A stretch of DNA of 64,000 nucleotides from positions 226,260 to 290,259 of the forward strand of contig JAEXOR010000065.1 in NCBI GenBank assembly GCA_023439185.1. Direction: 5' to 3'. Both the position numbers and the translations under genes were made by a program. This document shows positions 7,932-16,207 of this stretch, one piece after another. Origin of the DNA: Bacillota bacterium. GTDB lineage: Bacteria > Bacillota > Desulfotomaculia > Desulfotomaculales > Desulfallaceae. The notes beneath the pieces were generated by a model that was given only the letters and a program-made list of their open reading frames with translations, made no database searches and was not told where the DNA came from. Within the stretch, counting starts at the first letter, position 1; the number at the start of each line of letters is the position of its first letter.

Positions 7932-8255
7932 ATGACTAAAACCCTCAATCCATTTACCTTTTCAGCACCCATCCAGGGAGTTCAGGTAAAGCCTCTTAAG
8001 CAGGACGGTAAGGAAATCGTGGTCCGTTATAATGGGCTGCTTAACCAGAATGGCGCCGGGCAAGTATGGATGCACGGAGGTTTCGGAGAAGGCAACGAAT
8101 GGGAGGAAGTCAAAGATTACCTGATGATGAAAACAGATGAAGGTTGGGAACAAAACGTCGACATTAAGGATAATCAGCTTAATTTCTGTTTCCGGGACGA
8201 CGCGCATAACTGGGACAATAACAGCGGTGTAAATTGGATTTACCGGATCACCTGA
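7932..8255 (+). CDS. Stand-alone starch-binding domain protein (CBM25/53-like)
   Basis: A 107-residue protein that consists of little more than one carbohydrate-binding module. It contains the aromatic/acidic pattern of CBM25/CBM53 starch-binding domains: VRYNGLLN at the start, QVWMHGGFG in the middle, then FCFRDDAHNWDNNSGVNWIYR at the end (given as FCFRDDAHNW then DNNSGVNW). There is no signal peptide and no catalytic domain, so it should be cytoplasmic and may bind glycogen or a polysaccharide. Start ATG 7932 follows a GGAGGTG site. It sits alone between the tRNA and a convergent gene. Confidence 0.75.
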   Translation: MTKTLNPFTFSAPIQGVQVKPLKQDGKEIVVRYNGLLNQNGAGQVWMHGGFGEGNEWEEVKDYLMMKTDEGWEQNVDIKDNQLNFCFRDDAHNWDNNSGVNWIYRIT

Positions 8256-8309
8256 TAATACTGTTTTAGCTTCTATGAGGTTGTGTACCGCCTGGGGTAT
8301 GCAGCCTTT

Positions 8310-8741
8310 TTAATTGGAGGTAAAATAAAGCACGATGGCGGTAATTACTCCCACCAGGATAATGACCGTGCTGATGCCGCCGAAATTGGCCAGGGGCTTT
8401 AATTTTAATCCTTCCTGTTCAGCCCGCTCGCGCATGCGATTGTACACCGGTATGCGCCCGATGACGCTCATGGCCAAATTGTCCGACAAGTCCGGTTCGC
8501 CGCCCCGGTCCAATAGGCTTTGCACAACGGATTCCAGCCATTGTTTTTGAGATTCCGGCGGCATGGCGGTGAATTGCCGCCGCATAAAGTCTTTAAAATG
8601 CTGTTCTTTTTGCTTGAGCTGTCCAAAATAAGCCCGGCGTTCATCCCTTTTCAACTGGCGGGTCGTTTTGCTTAACAGGCTGATTTCATCTTCGTTCAGG
8701 TTAAACTCTTTACGGAGTAATTCAATAAAAACTACAGCCAT
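8310..8741 (-). CDS. Tail-anchored protein of unknown function
   Basis: A 143-residue protein with a long, charged, helical N-terminal part (rich in K, R, E and Q, residues 1-100) and a single C-terminal membrane helix (TVIILVGVITAIVLYF), leaving almost nothing outside. There is no signal peptide and no recognised domain. The layout is that of a tail-anchored membrane protein facing the cytoplasm. It is monocistronic and convergent with the starch-binding protein gene. Confidence 0.7.
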   Translation of the reverse strand: MAVVFIELLRKEFNLNEDEISLLSKTTRQLKRDERRAYFGQLKQKEQHFKDFMRRQFTAMPPESQKQWLESVVQSLLDRGGEPDLSDNLAMSVIGRIPVYNRMRERAEQEGLKLKPLANFGGISTVIILVGVITAIVLYFTSN

Positions 8742-8760
8742 AACAATTCACTCCTAATTT

Positions 8761-8783
8761 AAGAGGAAGTTCGAAAAGTCCGC
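8761..8783. repeat. 23-bp dispersed repeat, copy 1 (IS-end-like)
   Basis: These 23 bases match 52654-52676 at all but one position. The core TTCGAAAAG is also the inner part of the IS1182-like terminal repeat at 3959-3974. It sits 20 bases upstream of the tail-anchored protein gene. It looks like a solo end or scar of a related insertion sequence. Confidence 0.6.
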
Positions 8784-8919
8784 AATTTGATTGTAATATC
8801 CTGGCAAAGATCATAATATATAATGACAATAATCAATGATTATATATAATATTATAAGGTAGTTTGATCTTCAACCAGCAAAATATTTTACCGGAGTGCG
8901 GAAATGGGGGTTCTCATTT

Positions 8920-9747
8920 TTGGAAGTTTACGCATTGGTAGGGGGCAGCGGGACGGGGAAAAGTCACCGTGCCGTTTTGTTGGCCTATCAAACGGGCGCT
9001 GAAGTAATCATCGACGACGGGTTAGTCATTAAGGGGAACCAAATTGTAGCCGGAATTTCGGCGAAAAAGCAACCTACCCGGATTGGGGCTATTAAAACTG
9101 CTTTATTCAACGAACAGGAACAAATGGAAGCGGCCCAAAAAGCCATCCGTGAATTGGCGCCGGGCAGGCTGCTGATTCTTGGCACTTCGGTCAAGATGAT
9201 CGACAAGATTGCCCGCCGGCTGGATTTGCCCGGGGTAACCAAGTATATCAGTATCGACGAAATTGCCTCACCCAAGGAAATCAGGAAGGCCAGGACGATG
9301 CGCAGCCAGCACAGCAAACATGTGATCCCGGCTCCGGCGGTTGAGGTAAGAAAAACCTTTCCTGAGACGCTTATTAATCCGCTGCAGGTTTTTATGCGCC
9401 GTAAGGGTAAGCGTGGAAACAAAAGCTGGCTGGAGCAGTCGGTGGTCAGGCCCACTTTTACCATGTACGGAAAGCTTACCATATCCAGGGGAGCGCTCAA
9501 AATCATCGTTACCCGGGCGGCCGTTACCGTTGCCGGAGTGGCGGAGGTTAAAAAGGTAGGCATTGACCGGACCGATAATGAGGTTAACATTGAGATAGAA
9601 ATCCTGGCCGGTATGAAGTTCCATATCAATAACGTCAGCCGCGAGGTTCAGGTATATGTTAAAGAGCAAGTTGAGTATATGACCGGTCTGACGGTCAAAG
9701 AGGTTAACGTAACCGTTGCCGGCATTGAGGTTGGAGAAATGGTATAA
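8920..9747 (+). CDS. P-loop ATPase-like protein fused to Asp23/Gls24-type domain
   Basis: About 275 residues from TTG 8920, which has GGGGGT nine bases upstream; GTG 8896 is an alternative with a weaker site. The N-terminus carries a Walker A motif GGSGTGKS followed by a nucleotide-binding core (EVIIDDGLVI, then LLILGTSVKMIDKIA). From about residue 190 a second domain with IVTRAAVTVAGVAEVKKVG and VQVYVKEQVEYMTGL matches the Asp23/Gls24 (DUF322) family, small envelope-stress-associated domains usually found alone. I infer an NTP-dependent regulator or scaffold at the envelope; no substrate is indicated. It is convergent with the SleB gene and shares a terminator with it. Confidence 0.75.
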   Translation: MEVYALVGGSGTGKSHRAVLLAYQTGAEVIIDDGLVIKGNQIVAGISAKKQPTRIGAIKTALFNEQEQMEAAQKAIRELAPGRLLILGTSVKMIDKIARRLDLPGVTKYISIDEIASPKEIRKARTMRSQHSKHVIPAPAVEVRKTFPETLINPLQVFMRRKGKRGNKSWLEQSVVRPTFTMYGKLTISRGALKIIVTRAAVTVAGVAEVKKVGIDRTDNEVNIEIEILAGMKFHINNVSREVQVYVKEQVEYMTGLTVKEVNVTVAGIEVGEMV

Positions 9748-9774
9748 GCAGGGGACGTTTCCCCTGCTTATGTT
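9744..9774. terminator. Bidirectional terminator overlapping two stop codons
   Basis: 11-bp arms ATAAGCAGGGG / CCCCTGCTTAT (9744-9754 and 9761-9771) around a 6-nt loop, with TTTT on the plus strand just after. The hairpin covers the TAA stops of both convergent genes, so one structure serves both transcripts. Confidence 0.8.
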
Positions 9775-10442
9775 TTAGTTGCGAAAACATGCCTGCCGAT
9801 GCGCGTTACGACGGGCAGTGTAGTGATCCATTTGTCCGTGCTGATGGTGGGATTGTAGAAGAACAAGGCCCCACCGGTGGGGTCGTTTCCTTCCAGAGCC
9901 TCCAGCGCGGCATCAATAGCGGACTGGTCCGGTTCCAGGTTAATGGTGCCGTTGGAAACCGGGGTAAATTGAAATACGTGCTTGTTTCTCTGCATGATTA
10001 CTTCTCTGACGGTGTCGGGGAAATGCTTGCTGTGTACCCGGTTAACGATTACAGCTCCCACGGCCACCTGGCCGAGAAAGTCTTCCCCGCGTGCTTCGGC
10101 GTGAATAGCCCTGGCCAGAAGCATTAATTCCTCCCTGGATATATTGCCCCGGGAAAGGACCGTGGTTTCCATCTCCCCTTCCGGCGGGAGCACCAGTTTT
10201 TGGCGGGGATGAATCACTGTTGTTTTCAGGTTATTAACGCGAATTAACTGTTTTAAATCTACATTAAATTCATATGCTATCTCCGATAGAGTATCCCCCG
10301 CTTGGATAGTATAGGTTACCGGTTCCGCGGCAGTACTGACCACTTCTTTTTCCGTTCCGGCTTGGGCACTGGTTGCGTTAAGGAGCAAAAAACACAGTGC
10401 CGGGAGTAAAATACCGGCCAATCTGGAAAAATAAGCGCTCAT
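9768..10442 (-). CDS. LysM domain cell-wall hydrolase, SleB type
   Basis: 224 residues from ATG 10442, which follows AAGGAGGAG; upstream in-frame codons lack a site. A signal peptide (LAGILLPALCFLLLNATSAQA) leads to one LysM domain (TYTIQAGDTLSEIAYEF to LVLPP) that binds peptidoglycan. The C-terminal half is a SleB/Hydrolase_2 domain with the catalytic-region motif LLARAIHAEARGE and the VNRVHSKHFP and FQFTP blocks. SleB-type enzymes are lytic transglycosylases that degrade spore cortex during germination or remodel the wall. Its presence supports a spore-forming host. Confidence 0.92.
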   Translation of the reverse strand: MSAYFSRLAGILLPALCFLLLNATSAQAGTEKEVVSTAAEPVTYTIQAGDTLSEIAYEFNVDLKQLIRVNNLKTTVIHPRQKLVLPPEGEMETTVLSRGNISREELMLLARAIHAEARGEDFLGQVAVGAVIVNRVHSKHFPDTVREVIMQRNKHVFQFTPVSNGTINLEPDQSAIDAALEALEGNDPTGGALFFYNPTISTDKWITTLPVVTRIGRHVFATKT

Positions 10443-10516
10443 TTTCTCCTCCTTTCCGCGCAACTACTATTATTGCCGAAAAGGAATCAAAAATACTGGA
10501 AAAAAATGTACTTTCG

Positions 10517-10541
10517 GACGCCCCGCAAGGAGCGCCCCTAC
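10517..10541. repeat. GC-rich intergenic palindromic repeat, copy 1
   Basis: A short element of the form GCCCC-n-AGNGCGCCCC with partial dyad symmetry, similar to 20890-20915. Both are intergenic and follow gene ends or starts, in the manner of REP-like elements. Confidence 0.4.
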
Positions 10542-10568
10542 ATATACCCGCGAGGAATTTTGTATCCC

Positions 10569-11189
10569 CTACAGCATGTAAAGCAGGGCGTTGACTGCCG
10601 AGGCGGCGATGGTGCTGCCCCCTCTGGTGCCTATTACACTAATATACGGTACTTTGTTCATGGCCACGAGCAGTTCCTTGGATTCAAGGGCACCCACAAA
10701 ACCGACCGGTGTTCCCACCACCAGCGCCGGGTTGGCTATGCCGGCTTCAATCATCTCGCACAGCGTGAACAACGCCGTGGGCGCGTTGCCGATAACTACT
10801 ATATCCCCGTCCAGCGGCGCTGCGAAGAGCATGGCTGCCCTGGCCCTGGTTTCCCCCGTCAGGTTTGCCCGGTCCACCACTTCCGGATCGCCGATCCGGC
10901 AGGCGGCCCTGACATTTAGTTCCTCCATTTTTTTTCTGTTCAGACCGGCCAGCACCATGTTCACGTCGGTAAAGATGGTACAGGAGTTTTTAAGCGCCCG
11001 CAGTCCGGCTTCAACGGCCAGCGGGTGAATCCGCACCAGCGGCGCGATATGGAAATCTCCGGTGGTATGGATTATCCTTTTCACGATGGCCCGCTCACCA
11101 GCCGGAAGTTCCTGCAGGACTGGAACGTTGCGCTCAATGATGGCCATACTTTCCCGTTCTATTTCCGCCGGGTTGATATTATAATTCAT
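10569..11189 (-). CDS. cbiC: Cobalt-precorrin-8 methylmutase CbiC
   Basis: A 206-residue protein, the usual length for CbiC/CobH. It moves the methyl group from C-11 to C-12 of the corrin ring to give cobyrinate. The conserved block VKRIIHTTGDF holds the catalytic histidine. FTDVNMVLAGLN, IGNAPTALFTLCEMI, the PVGFVGALESKE substrate loop and IGTRGGSTIAAS complete the family pattern. It is the last gene of a ten-gene leftward cbi block, and its start overlaps the end of cbiX by 11 bp. Confidence 0.95.
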   Translation of the reverse strand: MNYNINPAEIERESMAIIERNVPVLQELPAGERAIVKRIIHTTGDFHIAPLVRIHPLAVEAGLRALKNSCTIFTDVNMVLAGLNRKKMEELNVRAACRIGDPEVVDRANLTGETRARAAMLFAAPLDGDIVVIGNAPTALFTLCEMIEAGIANPALVVGTPVGFVGALESKELLVAMNKVPYISVIGTRGGSTIAASAVNALLYML

Positions 11190-11559
11190 TATTTGACGCC
11201 TCCCTGACCCGGTCCATGATAATATCCAGCAGGCGCGGATCGGCTCCGATGTGTTCAGCCATGGAAATTTTAATCCCGGGGTAAAGGTTCTTTTGTTCGT
11301 TTAGAATTTCCGGGATGTCTCGCTGCATATGCAGTCCCCGGTATAGAAACAGCGGCACCACCACGATCTGCCCGGCGCCTTGCTCAGCCGCCCTGGCGAT
11401 GGTCGCGGGCAGGTCGGGCTGGTTGAACTGCAGCGCCGCTCCCTCAACAATAAATTTTTCATCTATTCCGGAGGAGACCAGGGAGGTTATTCTTTGCAGC
11501 GTGGCCTGGGCTTCCGGCAGCCTGCTGCCGTGACTGAGAATAATGATTGCGGTTTTCAT
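11179..11559 (-). CDS. cbiX: Sirohydrochlorin cobaltochelatase CbiX (short form)
   Basis: 126 residues from ATG 11559. I chose this start because its ATGA overlaps the cbiJ stop exactly and an AAGGACGG site precedes it. The protein inserts Co2+ into sirohydrochlorin, the entry step of the anaerobic cobalamin path. The metal-binding N-terminal histidine lies in IIILSHGSR, and a second block GQIVVVPLFLYRGLHMQRDI carries the other conserved histidine. The single-domain length matches CbiX-S, which acts as a homodimer. Confidence 0.92.
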   Translation of the reverse strand: MKTAIIILSHGSRLPEAQATLQRITSLVSSGIDEKFIVEGAALQFNQPDLPATIARAAEQGAGQIVVVPLFLYRGLHMQRDIPEILNEQKNLYPGIKISMAEHIGADPRLLDIIMDRVREASNNEL

Positions 11560-12335
11560 GTTCTTGCCGTCCTTTCGCACAACGCGATATTTTCCAGCAG
11601 TTTCTCCACGTCGTCAAATGCTCCCTCCGGCGCCGGAGGTCTGGTAATTAATATTACCGGTACGGCTAAAGCCAGGGCGGCCTCAAGTTTGGCGCCGACG
11701 CCGCCGGCGGCGCCGCTTTCTTTGGTTACCACAACATCGGCCCGGTAATGGATGAATAGATGTTTGTTCAAATCTGTTGCAAAAGGCCCCTGCATGGCCA
11801 CGATATTCCCGGGTTCGAGCCCCAACTCCAGGCACCGGCGCAGTCCTTCGGGGTCCGGCGTAATCCTGGCGGTTATATTTTTACCGGCGGCTCGGGCGGC
11901 AGCCGCGAATGTGGGCAGGGTTTTCAGGCCGGTGGTTAGAAAAATGTTTTTTTCAGCCAGTTCCACCGCTTTGACGGCGGCTTCCGGGTATCCCCGCACC
12001 GGGTGGATGAGCGGGTCGACCGGTACCGCCAGGGCCTGCCTCTGGAACCGGATGTATTTGGCGCCGGTAACGGCGCAGGCCTTTATGGCGTTGGCGGTGG
12101 CCTCTTCCGCGTAGGGGTGGGTGGCGTCTATGACCAGGCTGATCCCCCTGTTGCGGATTAGTCCGGCCAATCCTTCGGCGTTAAGACGTCCGGAGATAAC
12201 CTCCGCGGCAATTGATTCAGACAGCAGCCGGCCCCCGTATTCGGTGGCCGTACTGGCGATCAGACGGTGTCCGGCCCGGCTTAAACGCCCGGCTATCTCC
12301 CTGCCGTCGGCGGTGCCGGCCAGCAATAGGATCAT
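11556..12335 (-). CDS. cbiJ: Cobalt-precorrin-6A reductase CbiJ
   Basis: This 259-residue protein reduces the macrocycle of precorrin-6A using a nicotinamide cofactor. The N-terminal MILLLAGTADGREIAGRL is the typical CobK/CbiJ glycine-rich opening. VIDATHPYAEEATANAI and YIRFQR form the substrate region, and VTKESGAAGGVGAKLEAA is the conserved C-terminal block. It overlaps cbiH by 4 bp upstream and cbiX by 4 bp downstream, so translation is coupled through this part of the operon. Confidence 0.94.
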   Translation of the reverse strand: MILLLAGTADGREIAGRLSRAGHRLIASTATEYGGRLLSESIAAEVISGRLNAEGLAGLIRNRGISLVIDATHPYAEEATANAIKACAVTGAKYIRFQRQALAVPVDPLIHPVRGYPEAAVKAVELAEKNIFLTTGLKTLPTFAAAARAAGKNITARITPDPEGLRRCLELGLEPGNIVAMQGPFATDLNKHLFIHYRADVVVTKESGAAGGVGAKLEAALALAVPVILITRPPAPEGAFDDVEKLLENIALCERTART

Positions 12336-13054
12336 ACCTGGTAGCCCCGCGGCGTAATCATAAAATCACCGGCCCGGCGGGTGGAACGGTTCCCTATAAT
12401 CACCGTGCTCAGCATGTCCACGGGGTGGGCCGGCAGGTCCCGGAGAGTGGTGATGATCAGGCTTTCCTCTTCCCGGGCCGCGTTTTTAACAATGCCCACC
12501 GGTGTCCCGGGGGGCTTGTGCCGTAAAAATATCTCCCGCGCTTTCTCGATCTGCCAGGTCCTTTTCTTGCTGGCGGGGTTATACAGCACAATTACAAAAT
12601 CAGCCCGGGCGGCGGCTTCCAGCCTTTGCTCAATAGTGTCCCAGGGTGTCAGCAGGTCGCTGAGGCTGATTACCGCGAAATCGTGCATCAGGGGCGCGCC
12701 CAGCCGGGCGGCGGAGGCGGTGGCCGAAGTAATGCCCGGGATTATTTCCACCGGGATTGTTCCCAGCAGTCCTTCGGCTTCCATTATTTCAAGCACCAAT
12801 CCCGCCATCCCGTAAACGCCGGGGTCGCCGCTGCTGATCACCGCCACCCGCCGGCCGGAAGAAGCCAGCTCCACCGCTTTGCGGCACCGTTCTATCTCCC
12901 TGGTCATGCCGGTGCTGACAATCTCACGATTGCCGATATAGTCCCTGATTAAGTCGATATAAGTTTTGTAGCCCACGATCACTTCAGCGGAGGCCAGGGC
13001 GTCCCGGGCCCTGAGGCTCAAATACTCAACGGCGCCCGGCCCGGTGCCGATCAC
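12332..13054 (-). CDS. cbiH: Precorrin-3B C17-methyltransferase CbiH
   Basis: A 240-residue member of the tetrapyrrole methylase family. It methylates C-17 with ring contraction, using SAM. MIGTGPGAVEYLSLRA is the N-terminal glycine-rich SAM-binding strand (reduced to MIGTGPG at the start), followed by VAVISSGDPGVYGMAGL and the PVEIIPGITSATASAARLG loop typical of CobJ/CbiH. The C-terminus shows GIVKNAAREEE and TVIIGNRSTR. It sits two bases after cbiG. Confidence 0.94.
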   Translation of the reverse strand: MIGTGPGAVEYLSLRARDALASAEVIVGYKTYIDLIRDYIGNREIVSTGMTREIERCRKAVELASSGRRVAVISSGDPGVYGMAGLVLEIMEAEGLLGTIPVEIIPGITSATASAARLGAPLMHDFAVISLSDLLTPWDTIEQRLEAAARADFVIVLYNPASKKRTWQIEKAREIFLRHKPPGTPVGIVKNAAREEESLIITTLRDLPAHPVDMLSTVIIGNRSTRRAGDFMITPRGYQV

Positions 13055-13056
13055 GG

Positions 13057-14121
13057 TTATCGATCCTCCGCCACCGCGATGGTGATGCCCTGAAATTTGT
13101 GTTTCCGTAATAACAGTTCACCCTTTCCGGAAGCCATGAGCGCCGCCGGTTCACAGACCGCGTGGGCTCCCACCTTTTGATATACGAATTCCGATAACGA
13201 AATACCATGTCCGTCGTTTTGCAGGAAATGATTAATTTGGGCTGGAGAAAACACAACCAGGGGCAGATCCAGCCGTTTTACGGCGCTGATCAAGCCCGGT
13301 TCCTTTTCCTTAATATCAATGGTGGCCAGTGCCCGCAGGCTGAGCGGTGAACACCGGCACATGGCCAGGGCGGTATGTAAGGCAGCCAGGATATCGTCGC
13401 CGGATGTGCCCGAACGGCACCCCACTCCCGCCACCAGGTTGCGCGGGCGCAGGTAAAAGGTGCCCGGCGCTTCCCGCTCCGGCAGGCGGTTGGTTACCAC
13501 AACATGGTATCGGGTATTCGCGCGGCGGCGGGGATAATCTCCGGGAAAACGGTATTTAACCTGTGGTGTATCCGGAGCCTGGGATATCCCCGGGGGAACA
13601 TAAAAACATACCGTGGCGCCGTTAACCAGGGCGGTATTAATGACCCTGGCCGAGGACGGCGGGTCCATGGCCAGGTTGTGGACCCGGGCCATATCGTCCA
13701 CCGCGGGCAGGCCGCGCACGTCGGTGGCGGTGGTAATCACCGGCCGGGCCCCGGTCAAAACAGCTATCTGACCGGCCAGTTCATTGGCTCCCCCCAGATG
13801 GCCGGATAATACGCTGATGACATGCTTCCCCGCCTCGTCCAGTACCACCACGGCGGGGTCGGTGTTTTTATCTTTGATATGCGGAGCAATCATTCTGACC
13901 GCGATACCCAGGGCCATGATAAAAATGATGCGCCGGTAGCTGTAAAAGGCTGTTTCCACCGCCCCGGCCAGGGATACAAAGATCTTGGCCCGGTCCGGAA
14001 GAACGAAATCCTTATCCGGAGCGTACAGATCCGCCTGCTCACCACCGGAATCCAGGGCTTGTTTAATTTTCAGGGCCAGTTCGTAGCCGCCGGCGGTGAG
14101 GCAAAAAAGAGCGGTTTTCAA
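13057..14121 (-). CDS. cbiG: Cobalt-precorrin-5A hydrolase CbiG
   Basis: This 354-residue protein opens the lactone ring of cobalt-precorrin-5A and releases acetaldehyde, the oxygen-independent way to contract the ring. It shows the CbiG N-terminal fold, the central motif PAVVVLDEAGKHVISVLSGH with the GGANELA stretch after it, and the C-terminal domain beginning LVAGVGCRSGTS. Presence of CbiG, rather than the monooxygenase CobG, shows the anaerobic pathway. It overlaps cbiF by 4 bp. Confidence 0.95.
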   Translation of the reverse strand: MKTALFCLTAGGYELALKIKQALDSGGEQADLYAPDKDFVLPDRAKIFVSLAGAVETAFYSYRRIIFIMALGIAVRMIAPHIKDKNTDPAVVVLDEAGKHVISVLSGHLGGANELAGQIAVLTGARPVITTATDVRGLPAVDDMARVHNLAMDPPSSARVINTALVNGATVCFYVPPGISQAPDTPQVKYRFPGDYPRRRANTRYHVVVTNRLPEREAPGTFYLRPRNLVAGVGCRSGTSGDDILAALHTALAMCRCSPLSLRALATIDIKEKEPGLISAVKRLDLPLVVFSPAQINHFLQNDGHGISLSEFVYQKVGAHAVCEPAALMASGKGELLLRKHKFQGITIAVAEDR

Positions 14122-14882
14122 TCGCCATCACCGCGATATCCATGGGCGAAACCGGCATCATAAAGGTAAGAGGGACGGTAACCGGCCCCGAGGGCGTCAC
14201 CGACGATGATCATGGCCGTGCGGTTGATCCCGGACGTGGCTACTTTGGCCGCGATATTTTCCAGGGTGCCGGTAATGGCGCGTTCACCGGGCCAGGATGC
14301 CTTTTCCACCACCGCCGCCGGGGTGTGGGCGGGATAGCCCCCGGCGATTAGCTCCCCGGTCAGCTTGTCCAACATGTGCACGCTTAAAAAAATGCACATG
14401 GTGGAACGGTGAGCGGCCAGGGAACGCAATGACTCCCGCTCCGGCACCGGGGTGCGGCCTTCCATTCTGGTTAAAATAACGGTCTGGCTGACGCCGGGCA
14501 GGGTCAACTCCCGGGGTATCGCCGCCGCGGCGGCCAAAAAAGAACTGACGCCGGGCACCACCGCGTAAGGAACCGCTTCCCGGTCCAGGATGTCCATCTG
14601 CTCCTGGACGGCGCCGTAAAGCGACGGGTCGCCGGTATGCAGCCGGACCACCTTCTTACCGGCCCGGTAAGCGTCGATCATGACCCCGGTTATTTCATCA
14701 AGGGTCATGCCGGCGCTGTTATGTATTTCGGTCCCCGGGGCGCACATGTCCAACAGCGCCGGGTTTACCAGGGAACCGGCGTAGACGACCACCTGGGCCC
14801 GGCTCAGGAGTTTGGCTCCCTTAACCGTGATCAGTTCCGGGTCACCGGGCCCGGCGCCTACGAAATAAACCTTATTATCCAT
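14118..14882 (-). CDS. cbiF: Cobalt-precorrin-4 C11-methyltransferase CbiF
   Basis: 254 residues from ATG 14882, preferred because GAGGA lies nine bases upstream; ATG 14897 is an in-frame alternative. This SAM-dependent tetrapyrrole methylase acts on C-11. VYFVGAGPGDPELITVKG is the SAM-binding N-terminus, VVRLHTGDPSLYGAVQEQ and YAVVPGVSSFLAAAA are the second and third family blocks, and TVILTRMEGRTPVPERE is the CbiF/CobM signature. It sits between cbiL and cbiG. Confidence 0.94.
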   Translation of the reverse strand: MDNKVYFVGAGPGDPELITVKGAKLLSRAQVVVYAGSLVNPALLDMCAPGTEIHNSAGMTLDEITGVMIDAYRAGKKVVRLHTGDPSLYGAVQEQMDILDREAVPYAVVPGVSSFLAAAAAIPRELTLPGVSQTVILTRMEGRTPVPERESLRSLAAHRSTMCIFLSVHMLDKLTGELIAGGYPAHTPAAVVEKASWPGERAITGTLENIAAKVATSGINRTAMIIVGDALGAGYRPSYLYDAGFAHGYRGDGD

Positions 14883-14900
14883 CTTGGGTGTCCTCATTTC

Positions 14901-15611
14901 TCATTTGGACTTATTTTTTTTAACGATCAATAAAGACATGTAATGCAATTTTTGTTCCAGTAGTCTTTCAGGTTCGGAGGTGATCAACTGATCCGGGTAT
15001 CCGCAGCGGCTGACAAAAAATGTCTGCAAGTTGTCGTACTCGTTAAGGAAACGCATTAGTTCCGGCAGGCGGCGGTTCACCTTCATTAAAACCACAGTGT
15101 CGAACCCGCCGATTACGGTTTTCAGGTCGTCCAGATTGTAAGCCGCCGGTATTACCGCCAGTTTTTCATCGCCTTCCACAAGCGGTTCCTGCAGTGCGGC
15201 CGGGCAGGCTGTGATGGAAGACACCCCGGGCACGATTTCCACTGCCGCCCGGGGGCACTCTGCTTTAAGAAACCTGAGCAGATAGCCGAAGGTGCTGTAC
15301 AGGCTGGGGTCGCCGATGGTAATAAAGGCTACGTCCTGCCCGGCAGTCAGCTTTTCCGCCACCTGTTTGCCGGCGTTCTGCCAGCTTTGCTCCAGGACAT
15401 CGCGGTCCTTGGACATGGGAAACTCCAATTCCAAAATATTATGTTCCCGGTCGGTTACCGCCCTGACCACCGACATGGCCAGGCTGTCCTTTTCCATTTT
15501 TGATTTGGGTATGCAGAGGACATCCACCCGGGACAGTATCTGTTGCGCTTTCAGGGTGATCAGCCCGGGGTCTCCCGGTCCTACCCCGATCCCGTATAAT
15601 TTGCCGGTCAA
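14901..15611 (-). CDS. cbiL: Precorrin-2 C20-methyltransferase CbiL
   Basis: A 236-residue tetrapyrrole methylase that adds the methyl group at C-20 of cobalt-factor II / precorrin-2. KLYGIGVGPGDPGLITLKA is the SAM site. CIPKSKME and VAFITIGDPSLYSTFGYL with VEIVPGVSSITACPA follow in the CobI/CbiL order, and VVLMKVNRRLPELM is near the C-terminus. The start overlaps cbiT's stop by 4 bp. Confidence 0.94.
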   Translation of the reverse strand: MTGKLYGIGVGPGDPGLITLKAQQILSRVDVLCIPKSKMEKDSLAMSVVRAVTDREHNILELEFPMSKDRDVLEQSWQNAGKQVAEKLTAGQDVAFITIGDPSLYSTFGYLLRFLKAECPRAAVEIVPGVSSITACPAALQEPLVEGDEKLAVIPAAYNLDDLKTVIGGFDTVVLMKVNRRLPELMRFLNEYDNLQTFFVSRCGYPDQLITSEPERLLEQKLHYMSLLIVKKNKSK

Positions 15612-16207
15612 ATTTCATTCCTCCATCGTTCCAGGGTAATGACGCACACCGGGTTTAAGGCCCGCCACATATGCACCCGGCCGGTTGAAACGGTCCGGGA
15701 AACCTGCAGCTGAATCATTTCGCACCGCCATCCTTCGGGCGGGGCGGTCAGCCGGGCCGTTGTCTCCAGGGTTACGGCATTGATCACAATCCGCCCGTCC
15801 AGTGAGATTTTATTCATCACGCAATCCAGTATTTCCTCCAGCCGGCCGCCGCTGCCGCCAATAAATACCCGGTGCGGCGCGGGCAACTCGCTTAACGCGT
15901 CCGGGGCTTCTCCCGTCACGGGAACTATGTTGCCGGTTCCGAAACGGCGGCTGTTTTCCGTAATCAGCGCCAGGCCTCCGGGGTTTTTCTCCACGGCGTA
16001 CACGACACCGCCGGGCGCCAACCGGGCCGCTTCCACCGATAAAGAGCCGGTACCCGCGCCGATGTCCCAGATTACCTGCTCCGGAGCGAGTCTGGCTTTG
16101 GCCAGGGTGATGACCCTGATTTCTTCCTTTGTCATTGGTATTTTGCCCCGGCTGAACATTTCATCCGGTATGCCCGGGGTGGAATAAGGCCATAGTTTAT
16201 TGTTCAT
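15608..16207 (-). CDS. cbiT: Cobalt-precorrin-6B C15-methyltransferase (decarboxylating) CbiT
   Basis: A 199-residue Rossmann-type methyltransferase that methylates C-15 and removes the acetate carboxylate at C-12. The N-terminal PGIPDEMFSRGKIPMTKEEI is the CbiT signature that distinguishes it from other SAM enzymes. Motif I is VIWDIGAGTGSLSVEAA, and VFIGGSGGRLEEIL is the later conserved block. CbiE and CbiT are separate genes here, unlike the fused CobL, as in most Firmicutes. Its start overlaps cbiE by 11 bp. Confidence 0.95.
   Translation of the reverse strand: MNNKLWPYSTPGIPDEMFSRGKIPMTKEEIRVITLAKARLAPEQVIWDIGAGTGSLSVEAARLAPGGVVYAVEKNPGGLALITENSRRFGTGNIVPVTGEAPDALSELPAPHRVFIGGSGGRLEEILDCVMNKISLDGRIVINAVTLETTARLTAPPEGWRCEMIQLQVSRTVSTGRVHMWRALNPVCVITLERWRNEI

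Noticed and set aside
8800..8870. AT-rich near-palindrome before the P-loop/Asp23 gene
   Set aside because: The arms do not match well once aligned; TATA-rich sequence explains the apparent symmetry.
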